Shown here: piece after piece, positions 1 through 10,600 of the stretch
How the letters are laid out: each line of letters starts with the position of its first letter
How positions within the stretch are numbered: the stretch's first letter is position 1
NCBI GenBank assembly: GCA_015709635.1
Contig: CP054180.1
Coordinates: 2,976,001-3,040,000, forward strand
Direction: 5' to 3'
Length of the DNA: 64,000 nucleotides
DNA from: Gammaproteobacteria bacterium
GTDB taxonomy: Bacteria; Pseudomonadota; Gammaproteobacteria; Burkholderiales; Nitrosomonadaceae
Made by a program: the position numbers and the translations under genes
Notes under the pieces: generated by a model
What the model was told of the DNA's origin: nothing
What the model saw: only the letters and a program-made list of their open reading frames with translations
Database searches by the model: none

Positions 1-3000
1 GCGCAAAGCCGTGCTGCTTTACGCTTAAGCAACGACAGCATGCTGCGCCTGGATCAAAAAACCAGCATTACATTTCCTGAAGTTCAAGAAGAAAGAGGCA
101 CTTCCCTGCTGGATTTATTCGAAGGTGCGATCCACATCATCACGCGCACGCCCAGGCCATTCAAGATAAGAACCCCTTTTGTTAACGCCAGTGTCGAAGG
201 AACAGAGTTTTTTGTCGGCCTTAAGGAAGACAATACCGAAGTTGTCGTGTATGAGGGCAAAGTATCAGTCAGTAACGACCTGGGAAGCTTGCTCTTGCAT
301 GATCATGAAGCAGCTGTCACATACAAAGGGCAGGCACCGCGCAAAGAAATTATCATTCATCCGGTCGATGCCGTGCAATGGGCATTATATTATCCCGTTA
401 TCCTGAATTACTGGCAGAGTGATAAAGACGGCACCAGCACTTTGATCCGGCAAGCAAGCCAGTTATTGACCGCCGGACAGGCTGAAGAAGCTAAGGAAAT
501 TATCCGGCAAGCTCTGCAACACGAGCCTGATAACAGCAATGCGCATGCACTGCTGGCTATTATCGCCGTCGTGCAGAATGACAAAGACCAGGCATTTGAA
601 CTGGCTAACAAGGCGATTACGCTCGATCAAGAATCGGCTGCTGGGCATTTAGCGCTTTCTTATACGCAGCAAGCGCATTTTGAGATTGAAGCGGCACTGG
701 GGAGTGTACAAAAAGCAATCGCGCTTGACGCGAAAAACGCACTCGCTTGGTCGCGGTTAGCTGAGTTGCAAATGTCAGTAGGCTATCTGGATCGCGCACT
801 CGATGCGGCGCAGCATGCAGTCAGTTTGCATCCGGATCTGGCAAAAACCCAAACGGTACTGGGCTTCGCTCATCTACTGCAAATCGATAGCCAAACCGCG
901 AAAGAAGTTTTCCACCGGGCCATTGCATTGGATCAGTCCGACCCCATGCCACGGTTTGGATTAGGGATCGCTTTGATACGCGAAGGCAACCTGGAAGCCG
1001 GGCGCATCGAACTGGAAATCGCCGCCAGCCTGGATCCGGCGAATTCTCTGATTCGAAGCTATCTGGGAAAAGCTTACTTTGAAGAAAAACGCTACTCGCT
1101 CGCCGGCACCCAATTCGATCTTGCCAAAGAACGTGACCCCAAAGATCCGACCCCGTGGTTTTATGATGCAATCCAGAAGCAGACTCAGAATCGGCCAGTG
1201 GAAGCCCTGCAGGATATACAGAAATCGATCGAGCTGAACAATAATCGCGCGGTATACCGCTCCAAGTTTCTGCTGGATCGCGATGAAGCTGCGCGCGGAT
1301 CCAGCTTGGCACGTATTTTTGAGAATTTGGGATTTGAAAGACGCGCCGTGATGGAAACTGCAAAATCATTGAGCTTCGACCCATCCAATCATTCCGCGCA
1401 TCGGTTTCTTTCGGATATTTACGCCAACACGCCGCGGCATGAAGCTGCACGTGTCAGTGAACTGCTGCAAGCTCAGCTTCTCCAGCCCGTCAATGTCAAT
1501 CCCGTACAACCGCATATGGCGGTTGCAGATCTCAATATCATCACTAACACAGGTCCGTCAAATCCAGGATTTAATGAATTCACTCCGCTGATGGAACGCA
1601 GTAAACCGCAATTGGTGACATCCGGGATTGTTGGCAGCAATAGCACTTTAGGTGATGAAATCGTTTTTTCAAGGTTTAACGAGCGAACTTCGATCAGCTT
1701 GGGACAGTTCCATTATGAAACCAAGGGATTTCGTACCAATAACGATCAGAATCACGATATTCTCAATGCCTTTGTTCAACACGCATTAACTTCTAAATTG
1801 AATATTCAGGCTGAAGTACGTACCCGTTCATCCAATCAGGGAAATTTATTGCAAAATTTCGCTAAGCCTTCTGATAATCCCAGAGATACTCAAAATAGAA
1901 TTCGTCGAAAAATCGATGAAGATTCTGTTCGTGTGGGTGCCAGGTATGATATAGCACACAACCAGAATATTATTGCATCCAGTCAATTTAATGATAGAAG
2001 ATCTGAAGATATTGATCCAATTACTTCTTCGATCGCAGATAAGCATTCAACTTTTAAAACTGAAACTTTTCAGACAGAAGTTCAATATCAATTTCGCAGT
2101 CATCGGTTTAATGTGTTAGCAGGCTCTGGCGTTTATCGTACAAGTGTCGATCAAAATACGAGGGGAATAGATAGCATAACTGGAAAGCAATGCTGTTTTG
2201 GGATACTAGATAGCAATAGTGAGAATAATAGAAGTGATAAAACAAATGGCTACATCTATACCAACTTGAACTTTACTCCAAATCTAAATGCCACCGCGGG
2301 CTTCAGTTATGATTCTTATAAGCATGATCTAGTCCTTATTGACGGATTTAATCCAAAATTAGGCCTGCAATTGAATTTCACCAATTATTTTAGATTACGC
2401 ATGGCTTGGATTGAGACGATCAAAGCGCCTTTAGCCACCAATCAGACCATTGAGCCCACTCAAGTTGCCGGCTTTAATCAATTGTTCGATGACATCAATG
2501 GCACAAAATCTCGTCGTATGGGAATTGGACTCGATGCACATTATAAAAATAAGGTACTTAGTGGTTTTGAAATTTCAAATCGGGATTTGAGTATCCCCAT
2601 TTTCTCAGATTCAGATATTCCAAAGCTCTCTGGACAAAATCATGATTTTATAGATCAAAAAGAAAACTTATATTATGTCTACCTATATGGAATACTACAT
2701 AAAAACTGGACGGTAAAAAGTGAAGTTCGGTTTGAAAAACTTTTGCGTCCCCCAAGATCTGATGAACTAAACCGAATTGATACATTAAGCATGCCTATTG
2801 GAATTGACTATTTTAGCCCACAAGGGATTTTTGCCAATTTAACCGGTACATTTGTCCATCAAAAAGTTAATCGCAGAGGAGAAATAAATGATGGAGTAGA
2901 AAAATTCTTCCTAGTTGATGCTTCAGTTGGCTATCGGCTTCCCAAGCGCATGGGGATTTTAAGTCTGGAAGCAAGAAATATTTTCGATGAGACTTTTTTA

Positions 3001-3093
3001 TTTCAGGATATAAATATCCAGACATCTCAATCTGTTGTTTCTCGTTTTGTTCCTACAAGAACAATTTTTGCTCGTGTGACGTTAAACTTTTAA
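1..3093 (+). CDS. FecR–TPR–outer-membrane beta-barrel protein (5' end missing)
   Basis: The reading frame is open from the first base of the window, and codons before the first ATG at 40 continue the same domain, so the gene starts outside the window. The visible protein begins in a FecR-type domain (about residues 1–115, with the conserved FKIRTPFVNASVEGTEF stretch). It continues with about ten TPR-like helix pairs (roughly 130–480) and ends in a long beta-rich region rich in aromatic and Asn/Asp residues. That region closes with a barrel-type C-terminus ending in FARVTLNF, with terminal aromatic Phe typical of BamA-recognised outer-membrane proteins. I infer an outer-membrane protein with a periplasmic FecR/TPR part; the ligand is unknown. 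There is no obvious TonB plug domain in the visible part. The lipoprotein gene follows after 14 bp and is probably co-transcribed. Confidence 0.8.
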   Translation, partial: AQSRAALRLSNDSMLRLDQKTSITFPEVQEERGTSLLDLFEGAIHIITRTPRPFKIRTPFVNASVEGTEFFVGLKEDNTEVVVYEGKVSVSNDLGSLLLHDHEAAVTYKGQAPRKEIIIHPVDAVQWALYYPVILNYWQSDKDGTSTLIRQASQLLTAGQAEEAKEIIRQALQHEPDNSNAHALLAIIAVVQNDKDQAFELANKAITLDQESAAGHLALSYTQQAHFEIEAALGSVQKAIALDAKNALAWSRLAELQMSVGYLDRALDAAQHAVSLHPDLAKTQTVLGFAHLLQIDSQTAKEVFHRAIALDQSDPMPRFGLGIALIREGNLEAGRIELEIAASLDPANSLIRSYLGKAYFEEKRYSLAGTQFDLAKERDPKDPTPWFYDAIQKQTQNRPVEALQDIQKSIELNNNRAVYRSKFLLDRDEAARGSSLARIFENLGFERRAVMETAKSLSFDPSNHSAHRFLSDIYANTPRHEAARVSELLQAQLLQPVNVNPVQPHMAVADLNIITNTGPSNPGFNEFTPLMERSKPQLVTSGIVGSNSTLGDEIVFSRFNERTSISLGQFHYETKGFRTNNDQNHDILNAFVQHALTSKLNIQAEVRTRSSNQGNLLQNFAKPSDNPRDTQNRIRRKIDEDSVRVGARYDIAHNQNIIASSQFNDRRSEDIDPITSSIADKHSTFKTETFQTEVQYQFRSHRFNVLAGSGVYRTSVDQNTRGIDSITGKQCCFGILDSNSENNRSDKTNGYIYTNLNFTPNLNATAGFSYDSYKHDLVLIDGFNPKLGLQLNFTNYFRLRMAWIETIKAPLATNQTIEPTQVAGFNQLFDDINGTKSRRMGIGLDAHYKNKVLSGFEISNRDLSIPIFSDSDIPKLSGQNHDFIDQKENLYYVYLYGILHKNWTVKSEVRFEKLLRPPRSDELNRIDTLSMPIGIDYFSPQGIFANLTGTFVHQKVNRRGEINDGVEKFFLVDASVGYRLPKRMGILSLEARNIFDETFLFQDINIQTSQSVVSRFVPTRTIFARVTLNF

Positions 3094-3107
3094 AGGGAGT
3101 AAAAGGT

Positions 3108-3797
3108 ATGTTGAAGGTTAAAATATGGATAATGTTAATTACACTATTTTCACTGATAGTTGGGGTAACAGGTTGTACAAATAGCTTACCAATCGGACTT
3201 ACGCATGATCTCGAGAGAGCTTCAGATACTAAGTTTGGTTCTGTTGCGCTTATAGACAGTAGTACTGGGCAGACGAAATACTTAATAAGCGCTAATGGCG
3301 GCACATCGAATTTTTTTGATAAACCTCAACCTGCCTCTGAGATAAAAGAAGTAACTACAGTATCAGTGGTTGGGGTTTCTGGAATTGCAGGATATCAGTC
3401 TTGCAACTATATTACTATTGATAGCCGCCAAGTAAAATCTACGGATACCCGCTTAATTTGTCGTAATAACGAGAATAGAAAATCTGAACTGCGGGATTCT
3501 GATAAAGCCTCGGAAATCCCTACTTTACCAGAAAATTTAGTTAATAGACTTGCTGACACTGGGAGTATTAATAATCTAGGCTTTCTTATACTTACTGATA
3601 TTATAACCGGGAAAACAAAGCTATTTAGAAGTGAAAATTATGTTGATCTACCTATTAGTTTTCCTCTACCAGTAACAGAAATAAAAAATAATAATGTATG
3701 GAGTGTAATAACTTTTGTGGTGAACCCATGTTCTTCATGTACTACTAATAGTCAAGGCGAGCAGGTATGTAAGTATGTGACATATTGTCCTAAATAA
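3108..3797 (+). CDS. Lipoprotein of unknown function with an internal duplication
   Basis: A 229-residue protein with a hydrophobic N-terminal segment ending in VTGC, a lipobox with the lipidated Cys at residue 23; it is therefore probably an outer-membrane or periplasmic lipoprotein. A GGGAG ribosome site precedes the ATG. The mature part seems to be two related halves. SVALIDSSTGQTKYLIS in the first half matches FLILTDIITGKTKLFRS in the second, and PASEIKEVTTVSVV matches PVTEIKNNNVWSVI. The C-terminus has several Cys residues (PCSSC, VCKYVTYC) that could form disulfides. It lies 14 bp after the FecR/TPR barrel gene and may act with it. I do not recognise the family. Confidence 0.6.
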   Translation: MLKVKIWIMLITLFSLIVGVTGCTNSLPIGLTHDLERASDTKFGSVALIDSSTGQTKYLISANGGTSNFFDKPQPASEIKEVTTVSVVGVSGIAGYQSCNYITIDSRQVKSTDTRLICRNNENRKSELRDSDKASEIPTLPENLVNRLADTGSINNLGFLILTDIITGKTKLFRSENYVDLPISFPLPVTEIKNNNVWSVITFVVNPCSSCTTNSQGEQVCKYVTYCPK

Positions 3798-3937
3798 TAA
3801 AGATAAATCCTGGCGTACTTCACCCACCTTTTACTAGTACTGGTAAGTATGTAGGTGATTGCAGTGGACACAACTCTAAGCAACTAATCTTGCCTAGGGT
3901 TGTTTTATTTTAGGGTACATCATAAGTTTGAATGAAA

Positions 3938-4699
3938 TTAGACCGTTGCCAATCCCAGCAAACTATGATCAAGTATGCCAATGAGTGTACTATCACTATG
4001 CCAATACTTGTCGATAATATCAGCAGCCTCAGTCGCCACCATATTTTTGAGTTCTACTTCAGACCAAGCGACTGGTGAAGGTGATTCACTTAAAGCAGTA
4101 AAAAGTATTGTATGCAATTTTTCAGTGTTGCCACTATCTCGAAGCCCGGTAATTTGATTCCACTCAGATTTATCGAGTGCTGATAACATATTGATTAAGG
4201 AACCATAAAATATGGATTCTAGATTTTCACCTTTTGCCGGTACATTACCCAAATGCCCGATACCCAATTCTTCTGCATCATAAATACCATCATTGTGCAA
4301 ATCCCGTTTCATTGTCTCTGAAAAAAATGGGTCATAATCGGTTTTTATTTTCAGTTTGCCTAGAGTTTCCTCCCTGAGAGAGGTATTTGATAAACTACCG
4401 GTCCTATTATTGAAATTGACAAGTAACTCCAAAGCGCCCAAATCTGAATTTACAATAATACTCATACCATCAATAAACATACCTTCTTTGTCTACAGATT
4501 CAAAATAAGTGTTAATAACATCTTTTGGAATGCCCTCGATCTCACTTAGCATCGCTGTTGTAACACCATAATCACGTGCGGTATTGTAAATTATCTCGGG
4601 GTGCTCGATATTTAAGTCAATAAACTTCTGTGCTTGTTGAATCGTAATTCCAAAGCTATTTAAATATGGCTCAGCTGGAATGAATGATTTTACTGACAT
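3938..4699 (-). CDS. Hypothetical protein
   Basis: A 253-residue acidic, soluble-looking protein with no signal peptide or membrane segment. A clear ribosome site (AAGGAGA, reverse strand near 4709) precedes the ATG at 4699, which supports the start. The N-terminal half contains helix-rich stretches (IQQAQKFIDLNIEHPEIIYNTARDYG). The motif DLHNDGIYDAEELGIGHLGN in the middle resembles a calcium-loop-like D-x-N-D-G segment, but this is weak. It is transcribed convergently with the lipoprotein gene and has low GC compared with the housekeeping genes nearby, which together with the adjacent IS remnant suggests acquired DNA. I do not recognise the family. Confidence 0.5.
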   Translation of the reverse strand: MSVKSFIPAEPYLNSFGITIQQAQKFIDLNIEHPEIIYNTARDYGVTTAMLSEIEGIPKDVINTYFESVDKEGMFIDGMSIIVNSDLGALELLVNFNNRTGSLSNTSLREETLGKLKIKTDYDPFFSETMKRDLHNDGIYDAEELGIGHLGNVPAKGENLESIFYGSLINMLSALDKSEWNQITGLRDSGNTEKLHTILFTALSESPSPVAWSEVELKNMVATEAADIIDKYWHSDSTLIGILDHSLLGLATV

Positions 4700-4863
4700 G
4701 AAATATCTCCTTTTAGACCCAAATTATCGGCGGTCGACTTGCTGCCAAATGTCATTTATTCTCATCTTTGAAGCTAGTTCATTGAATACTTACAAGCATG
4801 CACAAAATAATACCGCGTGATTATATGTTGGATGGGGTAATTTATGAACAAGGATTTGTGTAA

Positions 4864-5727
4864 TGGATTCTACTCCGATTTTACGGACACTTCAGAAGAG
4901 CCTGATTGTAGGCAAGTGGAGTGTTTATATTGAAGAGAAGAAATTATATTCCAGAGTTCAAGCAAGGAGCTGTTGAACAGGTTCGTCAGCGCCCAGATGG
5001 CGCGGAAGTTGGGTATCGAGGCGAATTTACTGACACGTTGGAAACGCGAAGCTGATGCTGCAGGCCAGCAAACCTTTGGTGGCACAGGCACCCCGAGAGA
5101 CGAGCAAGTAGCTCGTCTCAAGCGCGAGTTGGCACGTGAGAAGAAGGAACGGGATTTTTCACGCGAAGCAGCAACATTCTTTTGTCCTTTGAGCAGTGGT
5201 ATTCAAGGCTGGTCCCGGAGAAAAAACGAGAGCAACATGGTAAACCGGCTCTACTGCCACTTGATGATCAGAGTCTTCTGGAGCGCGATTTCAACGCACT
5301 GGAACCTGAAGTCAAATTGGTTACCGATTCAATGCATCACAGGCAGGATCATCAAATGGTAATTGGCGAAGTTGAAATGACAATCTAACAGCGCAGGGAG
5401 ACTGATCTATGATTTTGCACTCAGATCGTAGCAGCCAGTTTCGCAGTGATGATTGCCAGCATTTCCTGAAACGGAATATGCTCGTTTATTCTATGAATGC
5501 TGTTGGACACTATGACGACAATATAGCCTGTGAGAGGTTCTTCAGAATGCTCAAACGGGAACATGTGTCAACCGAAGAAAATACCGGATGCTGGTTATAA
5601 GTCAAAGCGGATATATTTAACTTCATTGAGCGCTTTCACAATCCTCGTATGCGTCGGAGAGTGGCTCAGCGTAACTTAGAGTTTTCAATTTTTTTAAAAC
5701 TATCCGTGAAAATAGGGTAGAGTCCCA
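4864..5727 (+). pseudogene. Decayed IS3-family insertion sequence
   Basis: Imperfect terminal inverted repeats are visible: a left end reading TGGATTCTACTCCGATTTTA and a right end that reads, in reverse complement, TGGGACTCTACCCTATTTTC. Inside are fragments of an IS3 OrfA (HTH and Glu/Arg-rich coiled part MARKLGIEANLLTRWKREAD, about 4997–5190). Fragments of the OrfB integrase follow: LLERDFNALEPEVKLVTD near 5276, HSDRSSQF with YDDNIACERFF at 5409–5600, and IERFHNPRMRRR after 5620. The pieces are in different frames and the central integrase with the catalytic DDE core is mostly missing. At about 864 bp it is shorter than usual members (about 1.2–1.4 kb). OrfA itself is frameshifted near 4995. 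It is not mobile on its own. Confidence 0.8.
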
Positions 5728-5935
5728 CTAACTTCTACAATACTGTGATGTGTGATGCCACTCCTAATGAAATACTCTTCACTTATCTCATCAACCACTC
5801 CGAAAAAAATGCCAGAAATTCTTATAGCTCTAAATTAAATCCCGAATTGTTCGTTTCTAAAAAAGGTATAGGATTATTCTGATAGTTTTTTCCTATACTT
5901 TGAAAAGTTCATCCTATATAAATGGAGCAAGTTAT

Positions 5936-6589
5936 ATGAAAAATAGATTCAAGTATTCAGCGGCAATAATGTTGTTTGTGTTGTGCAGCAGTGCAAATGC
6001 CAGTTTGATTACGATTGAAACTGGTTTCTCCGCTGCGGGCGCGCAAGTCGATGCTTTAGCGTATCAAGCCTTAGTGGATAGCGCCGTTGCCACTCCATCG
6101 TTTGGTTACGGCAGCACAACCATTCCTGTGTACGACAACATATCCAATCATAGTTTATTTCCAAGCGGTTCATTTACTGACATTGCTTTCAAATCAACTG
6201 TCGATTTTTATGTGTCCCCAGCAAACGCTGGCGCTTGGCAAATTCGTGCAGGTGTTGATTTCGGCCACGGTGGTGCCATTTTTGTCGACGGCGTGGCGTA
6301 CGATTTTAAGACAAACGACATGTGGTGGGCTGGCAGCTACAGCGATTCATCGCAATATCTGAGCATCAATTCATTAACGCTTGCTGCCGGCCACCATACG
6401 CTCAACCTATATGGACTTGAAGGTTGTTGCGATGGCTTCCAGCAAGCGCAATTCAGGATTGGCGGTAGTGGTGATTTCGCAACATTCAGCGCAAATGATA
6501 CTTTATCTCCCATTCCGGAACCCGAAACGCATGCCATGCTGTTAGTTGGACTGGGATTGCTGTTTTTCTCGGTTCGCCGGAAAAAATAA
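5936..6589 (+). CDS. PEP-CTERM sorted exported protein
   Basis: A 217-residue protein with an N-terminal signal peptide (MKNRFKYSAAIMLFVLC, cleavage near ANA-S). The C-terminal sorting tag has a PEPETHA motif, a hydrophobic helix and a basic end (RRKK). This is the hallmark of PEP-CTERM proteins, which are processed by exosortase and linked to exopolysaccharide export. A CC-x-G type motif (LEGCCDG) sits before the tag. I chose the ATG at 5936 because GGAG lies 10–13 bases upstream; a TTG at 5900 in frame is less likely. The middle part is beta-rich with aromatic residues. The exosortase is not in this window. A strong terminator follows. Confidence 0.85.
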   Translation: MKNRFKYSAAIMLFVLCSSANASLITIETGFSAAGAQVDALAYQALVDSAVATPSFGYGSTTIPVYDNISNHSLFPSGSFTDIAFKSTVDFYVSPANAGAWQIRAGVDFGHGGAIFVDGVAYDFKTNDMWWAGSYSDSSQYLSINSLTLAAGHHTLNLYGLEGCCDGFQQAQFRIGGSGDFATFSANDTLSPIPEPETHAMLLVGLGLLFFSVRRKK

Positions 6590-6620
6590 GGTTTTAACTT
6601 ACCTCAAGAAACTTTAGAAG

Positions 6621-6642
6621 CCCGTCTTATGACGGGTTTTTT
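6621..6642 (+). terminator. Rho-independent terminator after the PEP-CTERM gene
   Basis: Stem CCCGTC (6621–6626) and GACGGG (6631–6636) with a TTAT loop, followed directly by six T. It lies about 30 bases after the stop codon. Confidence 0.85.
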
Positions 6643-6772
6643 CTTGCTCTCGGTACTGTTAACAAAGAGCCGGAGCCGGATCGAAATCGGCAGTAAGGTG
6701 CAATGCGTTTTTCTGATTGCACCTAATCGATTAATGTGCCTCCTTGCAGTCGGCACATCCTACTGGGTTGCA

Positions 6773-7492
6773 CTAGGAACCTTCTAGGGAAAGTATTTGA
6801 ATATTTCCTCCGCGCATGCCCGAGATCGCGATGTTCTTGATATTCCGTTTCTTGATCTTGACGATGATCCCCGTGTAGTTGTGGAACAAGAAGAGGTACC
6901 GATCATTCTTGCTGTAGATGATACATTCACCGCCACCGAATGACTCAGAGTATCGGTTCTGAATCAGATCCGCGAAAGGGTTTGTACCGTGACGTAGCGT
7001 GTAGTCGGCTGTTAGTGATGCCATCACTTGCTTGTTGACGTAGTTGATGATCATCACCTGTGAATCTTCGTCAAAGAGCTTCCCTCTCTTGCGGAAGTAC
7101 TGCCCTCGACCAAGGTACGAAATGTACTCCAGAAGTTCCTGGGCGAAGATCGGGACATTTGCCTCGACCTCGTGAGCGGTCTCCCTCACCTCCACCGCCA
7201 TTTGAATGAAGCGCTGAGATCTACCGTCGTCACTGGTGATTGCGGCAATAAGAGCGTCTGAAGCGAGCTTTGGGTCGTCCGCTTGTGCTTTTGCGACTAC
7301 ACCCAATACATAGTCGATATGGCCTTTGCGACTGTTGCACCTTCTGCACGCGAAAAAGTCTCCATCACGCTTTGTGCGGGGCTGTGTCAGTACTGTGTTG
7401 GGAATCAGGTGTTCGACGGATCGACTATCCGGTTGATTCACCGCATCGCGAAGTTTCGTACAACAGTATGGGCAAAGCGAATTGTGTAGCAC
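6773..7492 (-). CDS. HNH endonuclease-like protein
   Basis: A 239-residue protein whose N-terminal 60 residues form an HNH fold of the zinc type: CPYC at residues 7–10, SVEHLIPNTV carrying the histidine, and CRRCNSRKG. The rest has no domain that I recognise. HNH proteins of this type cut or nick DNA and occur as homing or defence nucleases; the role here is not known. The ATG at 7492 comes right before the first zinc knuckle, so the protein has almost no N-terminal extension. Its neighbours (a PEP-CTERM gene and mfd) give no functional hint. The gene is convergent with the PEP-CTERM gene and is downstream of a strong hairpin after mfd. Confidence 0.7.
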   Translation of the reverse strand: MLHNSLCPYCCTKLRDAVNQPDSRSVEHLIPNTVLTQPRTKRDGDFFACRRCNSRKGHIDYVLGVVAKAQADDPKLASDALIAAITSDDGRSQRFIQMAVEVRETAHEVEANVPIFAQELLEYISYLGRGQYFRKRGKLFDEDSQVMIINYVNKQVMASLTADYTLRHGTNPFADLIQNRYSESFGGGECIIYSKNDRYLFLFHNYTGIIVKIKKRNIKNIAISGMRGGNIQILSLEGS

Positions 7493-7569
7493 TGCGCAAC
7501 CTAACGAGAATTAGACATCCGAAATGATGCAATGAAATGCGTCAATTTGATTTTTAATATAGCATACTG

Positions 7570-7590
7570 CACCGGCTTTATAAGCCGGTG
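7570..7590. terminator. Strong hairpin downstream of mfd
   Basis: A perfect 9-bp inverted repeat, CACCGGCTT (7570–7578) and AAGCCGGTG (7582–7590), with a 3-base loop. It lies about 20 bases beyond the mfd stop. No T-run follows on the reverse strand, so it could be an atypical terminator or an RNA 3'-end stabiliser. Confidence 0.5.
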
Positions 7591-7611
7591 GAAAAAGCCA
7601 TTCTCAATCGA

Positions 7612-10600
7612 TCACCCCAACTTCTGCATCAATTCCTTAATCCGCATTACCCGCTTATTCACATCCTCAATTTTTACCAAAATTTTCAATCGATCTTGTC
7701 CGGAGAGTGAGTATTCGCGGCTGCTTTGGATCAGTTGGATGATTTTTAGCGGGTCGATCGGCGGGTTGGGGATGAATTGCACTTGGATGCTGTCGGCGCT
7801 GGCGTCGATGCGGGTGATGCCGAGCGGTTTGGCGATGATGCGCAGGCGGTGACAGTCGAGCAGGGCGCGCGCCGGGTTGGGGAGCAGGCCGAAGCGGTCG
7901 ATCAGTTCGCGTTGCATGTCGTCGAGCTGGTCGTTGTCGGTGCAGTTGGCCATGCGTTTGTACAGCACCAGGCGTTCGTGGATGTCGTGGCAGTAATCTT
8001 CCGGCAGCAGCGCGGGCACGTGCAGGTTGATTTCGGTGGCGACGCCGAGCGGGTGCTGCATGTCGGGTTCCTTGTCTTGCTTGAGCGACTGGATCGCGGT
8101 ATCCAGCATCGAGCTGTACAGGCTGAAGCCGATTTCCTGCATTTCACCGCTTTGCGATTCGGAAAGCACTGCACCGGCACCGCGGATTTCCAGGTCGTGC
8201 ATCGCCAAGTAAAAGCCGGAGCCGAGTTCTTCCATCGCTTGAATCGCTTCCAGGCGTTTCTTGGCTTGTCCGCCGAGCGCTTCTTCCGGCGGCGTGAGCA
8301 GATACGCATAAGCCTGATGGTGCGAACGTCCGACCCGGCCGCGCAATTGGTGCAATTGCGCCAGGCCGAATTTGTGCGCGTTATTGATGATGATGGTGTT
8401 GGCGCTGGGGATGTCGATGCCGGTTTCGATGATGGTGGTGCACAGCAGAATGTTGAAGCGCTGCTGGTAAAAGTCGCGCATGACGTGTTCCAGTTCGCGT
8501 TCCGGCATTTGCCCGTGGGCGACGTTGATGCGCGCTTCCGGCAGCAGTCCGGTGAGTTTCTCGTACATCAATTGGATGCTACTGACTTCGTTGTGCAGGA
8601 AATAAATTTGCCCGCCGCGTTTCAGTTCGCGCAAGCACGCTTCGCGGATGATGCCCATGGAAAAGCTGGTAACGAAGGTGCGGATCGCCAGGCGGCGCTG
8701 CGGCGCGGTGGCGATGATGGAGAAATCGCGCAGCCCTTCCAGCGACATCGCCAGCGTGCGCGGGATCGGCGTCGCGGTCAGCGTCAGCACGTCGACTTCG
8801 GCGCGCAGTTTTTTGAGCTGTTCCTTTTGCCGCACGCCGAAACGATGTTCCTCGTCGATGATGACCAGCCCCAGATTCTTGAAGTGCACATCTTTCTGAA
8901 TCAGTTTGTGCGTGCCGATGATGATGTCGATTTCGCCTTTCCCGAGACCGGCCAGCGCTTGCGTTTGCTCCTTCGCGGAACGGAAACGCGACAGTTCGGC
9001 GATTCTGACCGGCCATTGATCGGCGATCAGACCAAAACGGTCGGAGAAATTCTGGAAATGTTGCTCGGCGAGCAGCGTGGTCGGCACCAGTACGGCGACT
9101 TGCTTGCCGTCGGCCACTGCGATAAATGCGGCGCGCAACGCCACTTCGGTTTTGCCGAAACCGACGTCGCCGCAAATCAGCCGGTCCATCGGCTTGCCGG
9201 AAGTCAAATCCTCGATCACCGACTTGATCGCCGCCGCTTGGTCGGGCGTTTCTTCGAAGCCGAAACCTTCGGCGAACGCCTCATAATCGTGCTGACGCAG
9301 CGAGAACTTGTGGCCTTCACGTGCGGCGCGCTGCGCATACAGATTCAGCAATTCCGCCGCAGTGTCGCGCACTTGCTGCATTGCCTTACGCTTGGCTTTA
9401 TCCCATTGGCTGCTACCGAGCTTGTGCAGCGGTGCCGATTCCGGCGCTGCGCCGCTGTAGCGGCCGATCAGGTATAGCTGCGAAACCGGCACGTACAATT
9501 TGTCGCCGCCTTCGTATTCCAGCGCCAGAAATTCGCTGAGCTCGCCGGGGCCGCCTTCGCCGACATCCATGCTGACCAAGCCGAGATAGCGCCCGATGCC
9601 ATGCTGTTCATGCACTACTGGATCGCCCGGTTTGATTTCCGACAAATCGCGCAGGATGTTGTCGGTCGATGTTATGGCTTTGCGCGACTCGCGTTCGCGG
9701 CGGCCGTGCATGTGCGTGGCGTACAGTTCGCTTTCGGTGACGAACGCGACTTTTGCGGCTTCATCGACAAAGCCGGTATGCAGCGGCGCAACGCCGAGCA
9801 TGAAAGGTTCTTGGCTGCTCAAGAATGCGGCGAAATCCTGGCAAACCACCGGATGCAGGTCGTATTGCTGCAAATACTCGGCGACCAATTCGCGCCGCCC
9901 CATGCTTTCCGCTAGCAGCAACACCCGGCCACCGGTCATTTTGAACTGCGCGATGAATATTGCCAGCTTCTCCAATGGATTTTCCGCATGCCGGTTGACT
10001 TGCACCGGCGGCAGCGGTGCGCTGGTGTTTTCGCCGGTAACTTTGACATCTTGCGGCTTGACCAGCAGTTCGATGCGCGCGTACGGCTTAATCTGACCGA
10101 AGAAGCTGTCGCCGGTCAGGAACAGCTCGGTTGGCGGCAACAACGGCCGGTCGCTGTCACCGCGCATCAATTGGTAACGCGATTGCGTATCGCGCCAAAA
10201 CTCATCGATGATCGGACGGACATCGTGATGCAAGCAGAGCAGCGTGTTGTCCGGCAAATAATCGAACAGTGTCGCGGTTTGCTCGAAAAACAGCGGCAAA
10301 TAATACTCGATCCCGGCGGGTGTGCCACCTTTGCTGATGTCTTTGTAAATCTGCTTTTTCGACGGATCGCCTTCGAATTTCTCGCGGAAATTGCCGCGGA
10401 AAAACGTGCGCCCGGCTTCGTCGAGCGGAAACTCGCGCGCCGGTAACAGCCGGATTTCCTTGACCGGATAAATACTGCGCTGCGTATCGACATCGAAGGT
10501 GCGGATGGTATCGATGTCGTTGTCCATCAGGTCGATGCGGTACGGCAACGGACTGCCCATCGGATACAGATCGATCAAACCGCCGCGTACGCTGTATTCG

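Noticed and set aside
7777..9477. A 566-codon open frame on the + strand opposite mfd
   Set aside because: It is a shadow of the GC-rich, complete mfd gene. Its translation is His/Gln/Asp/Val-biased without any domain, and it has no ribosome site.
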